Source: Pseudofrankia coriaricola (GTDB taxonomy: Bacteria > Actinomycetota > Actinomycetes > Frankiales > Frankiaceae). Taken from it: a DNA stretch of 39,232 bases. The translations under genes and the position numbers were made by a program. Every line of letters begins with the position of its first letter. The stretch's first letter is position 1. The DNA is taken from the NCBI RefSeq assembly GCF_001854805.1, contig NZ_MBLO01000054.1:1-39232 (forward strand), in the 5' to 3' direction. Under the pieces are notes generated by a model, which saw nothing but the letters and a program-made list of their open reading frames with translations, was not told the origin of the DNA and ran no database searches. Of the stretch, positions 38,546-39,232 are shown in pieces.

Positions 38546-39232
38546 ATGACCTCAGCCCAGATCGAGAACGTCGTCCCCGACGCGGTCGACCTGTTCACCA
38601 CCGCCCACCGCCTCGACCCCTACCCGGGCTACCGCCGGCTGCGCGAGGCCCCCAGCCTGACCGACATCCGCCTCGGCGACACCGAGGTGACGGTGCTGTC
38701 CAGGTTCGCCGACTGCGCCGCCGTGCTGCAGAGCGCCACCTGGGGGCACGGCAACGCCGACCGGCTCAGCCCGTTCTGGGACCAGGAAGCGAGCCTGCCG
38801 GGCTCGTTCATCCGGATGGACCCCCCGGACCACCGACGCCTGCGCGGCCTGGTCAACAAGGCCTTCAGCGCCCGGATGGTCGCCGACCTCACCCCCATGA
38901 TCACCCGGCTGGTCGACACCCTCGTGGACCGGGCCGTCGAGGCCGGCGGGCTCGACGTGGTCCGGGACCTCTCCGCGCCGCTCGCACTCGCGATGGTGGG
39001 CCAGCGGCTGCTCGGCGTACCCGAACAGGACGCCGACCAGCTGCGAGCCTGGGAGCTGGCAATCGCCCGCGGCACCGACCCGGAACCGCTGCTGACCACC
39101 GAGGAGATCACCCGCCGCGACCAGGCCGGAGCAGGCGTCGTCGCATACCTGATGGACCTCATGGAGCGCCGCCGCGCCCACCCCGAGAACGACCTGCTCA
39201 GCCGGCTCGTCGCCGTCGAAGAAGCCGGGGAC
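38546..39232 (+). CDS. Cytochrome P450, N-terminal 229 residues (runs off window)
   Basis: ATG 38546 has AAGGAG 8 bases upstream. The frame is open for 229 codons to the window edge. The sequence has bacterial class I P450 features: DPYPGYRRLREA near residue 25, FIRMDPPDHRRLRGLVNKAF near 90 (the conserved C-helix region), and VGQRLLGVPEQDADQLRAW. The oxygen-binding helix, ExxR and haem-binding Cys are outside the window, so function is judged from the first half only. It probably hydroxylates or epoxidises the product of the preceding pathway, with a ferredoxin partner. It may belong to the same cluster or begin a new unit, since 456 bases separate it from the CAR gene. Confidence 0.92.
   Translation, partial: MTSAQIENVVPDAVDLFTTAHRLDPYPGYRRLREAPSLTDIRLGDTEVTVLSRFADCAAVLQSATWGHGNADRLSPFWDQEASLPGSFIRMDPPDHRRLRGLVNKAFSARMVADLTPMITRLVDTLVDRAVEAGGLDVVRDLSAPLALAMVGQRLLGVPEQDADQLRAWELAIARGTDPEPLLTTEEITRRDQAGAGVVAYLMDLMERRRAHPENDLLSRLVAVEEAGD

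Overview
The window is high-GC DNA with actinobacterial gene style: GC-rich third positions, GGAGG-type ribosome sites, frequent GTG starts and ATGA overlaps. A filamentous actinomycete is the best fit. Frankia or a relative is a guess, based partly on a tandem hairpin repeat at 1138-1274 that feels Frankia-like; this was not verified. No rRNA, tRNA, transposase or CRISPR array was recognised.

Left part (1-20929, all minus strand): a small modular type I polyketide cluster. In transcription order it holds a FAD-dependent epoxidase/monooxygenase of the MonCI/Lsd18 type (20929-19541), an MBL-fold hydrolase (19375-18461), a second FAD oxidoreductase (17913-16555), a double-hotdog thioesterase (16519-15662), a loading-plus-module-1 PKS (15588-6925), a single-module PKS (6807-1273), a type II thioesterase (1116-235) and the start of a possible ferritin-like protein (198 to the window edge). 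The domains read KSQ-AT-ACP / KS-AT-DH-KR-ACP // KS-AT-DH-KR-ACP. AT motifs suggest methylmalonyl, methylmalonyl, malonyl, so the predicted chain is 4-methylhepta-2,4-dienoyl-ACP. Neither PKS carries a thioesterase domain.

Middle (21666-27964, plus strand): a LysR-type regulator divergent from the left cluster, then a complete carbohydrate-type ABC importer (lipoprotein binding protein, two permeases, ATPase) closed by two strong hairpins. The importer looks like a separate nutrient-uptake operon.

Right part (28399-39232, plus strand): a tightly packed lipid-type pathway. It has a fatty acyl-AMP ligase, a tiny possible peptide gene, a hotdog thioesterase, a free ACP, a cyclopropane-synthase-family methyltransferase, a PAPS sulfotransferase, an alpha-oxoamine synthase, a carboxylic acid reductase and the start of a cytochrome P450. 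A plausible reading is that a free acid is adenylated and loaded on the ACP, methylated or cyclopropanated, condensed with an amino acid to an alpha-aminoketone, then sulfated, with a carboxylate-to-aldehyde reduction and a P450 oxidation somewhere in the route. Whether the left PKS feeds the right pathway is unproven. Free acid released from the PKS and re-activated by the ligase would join the two halves. This combination is the most unusual thing in the window.
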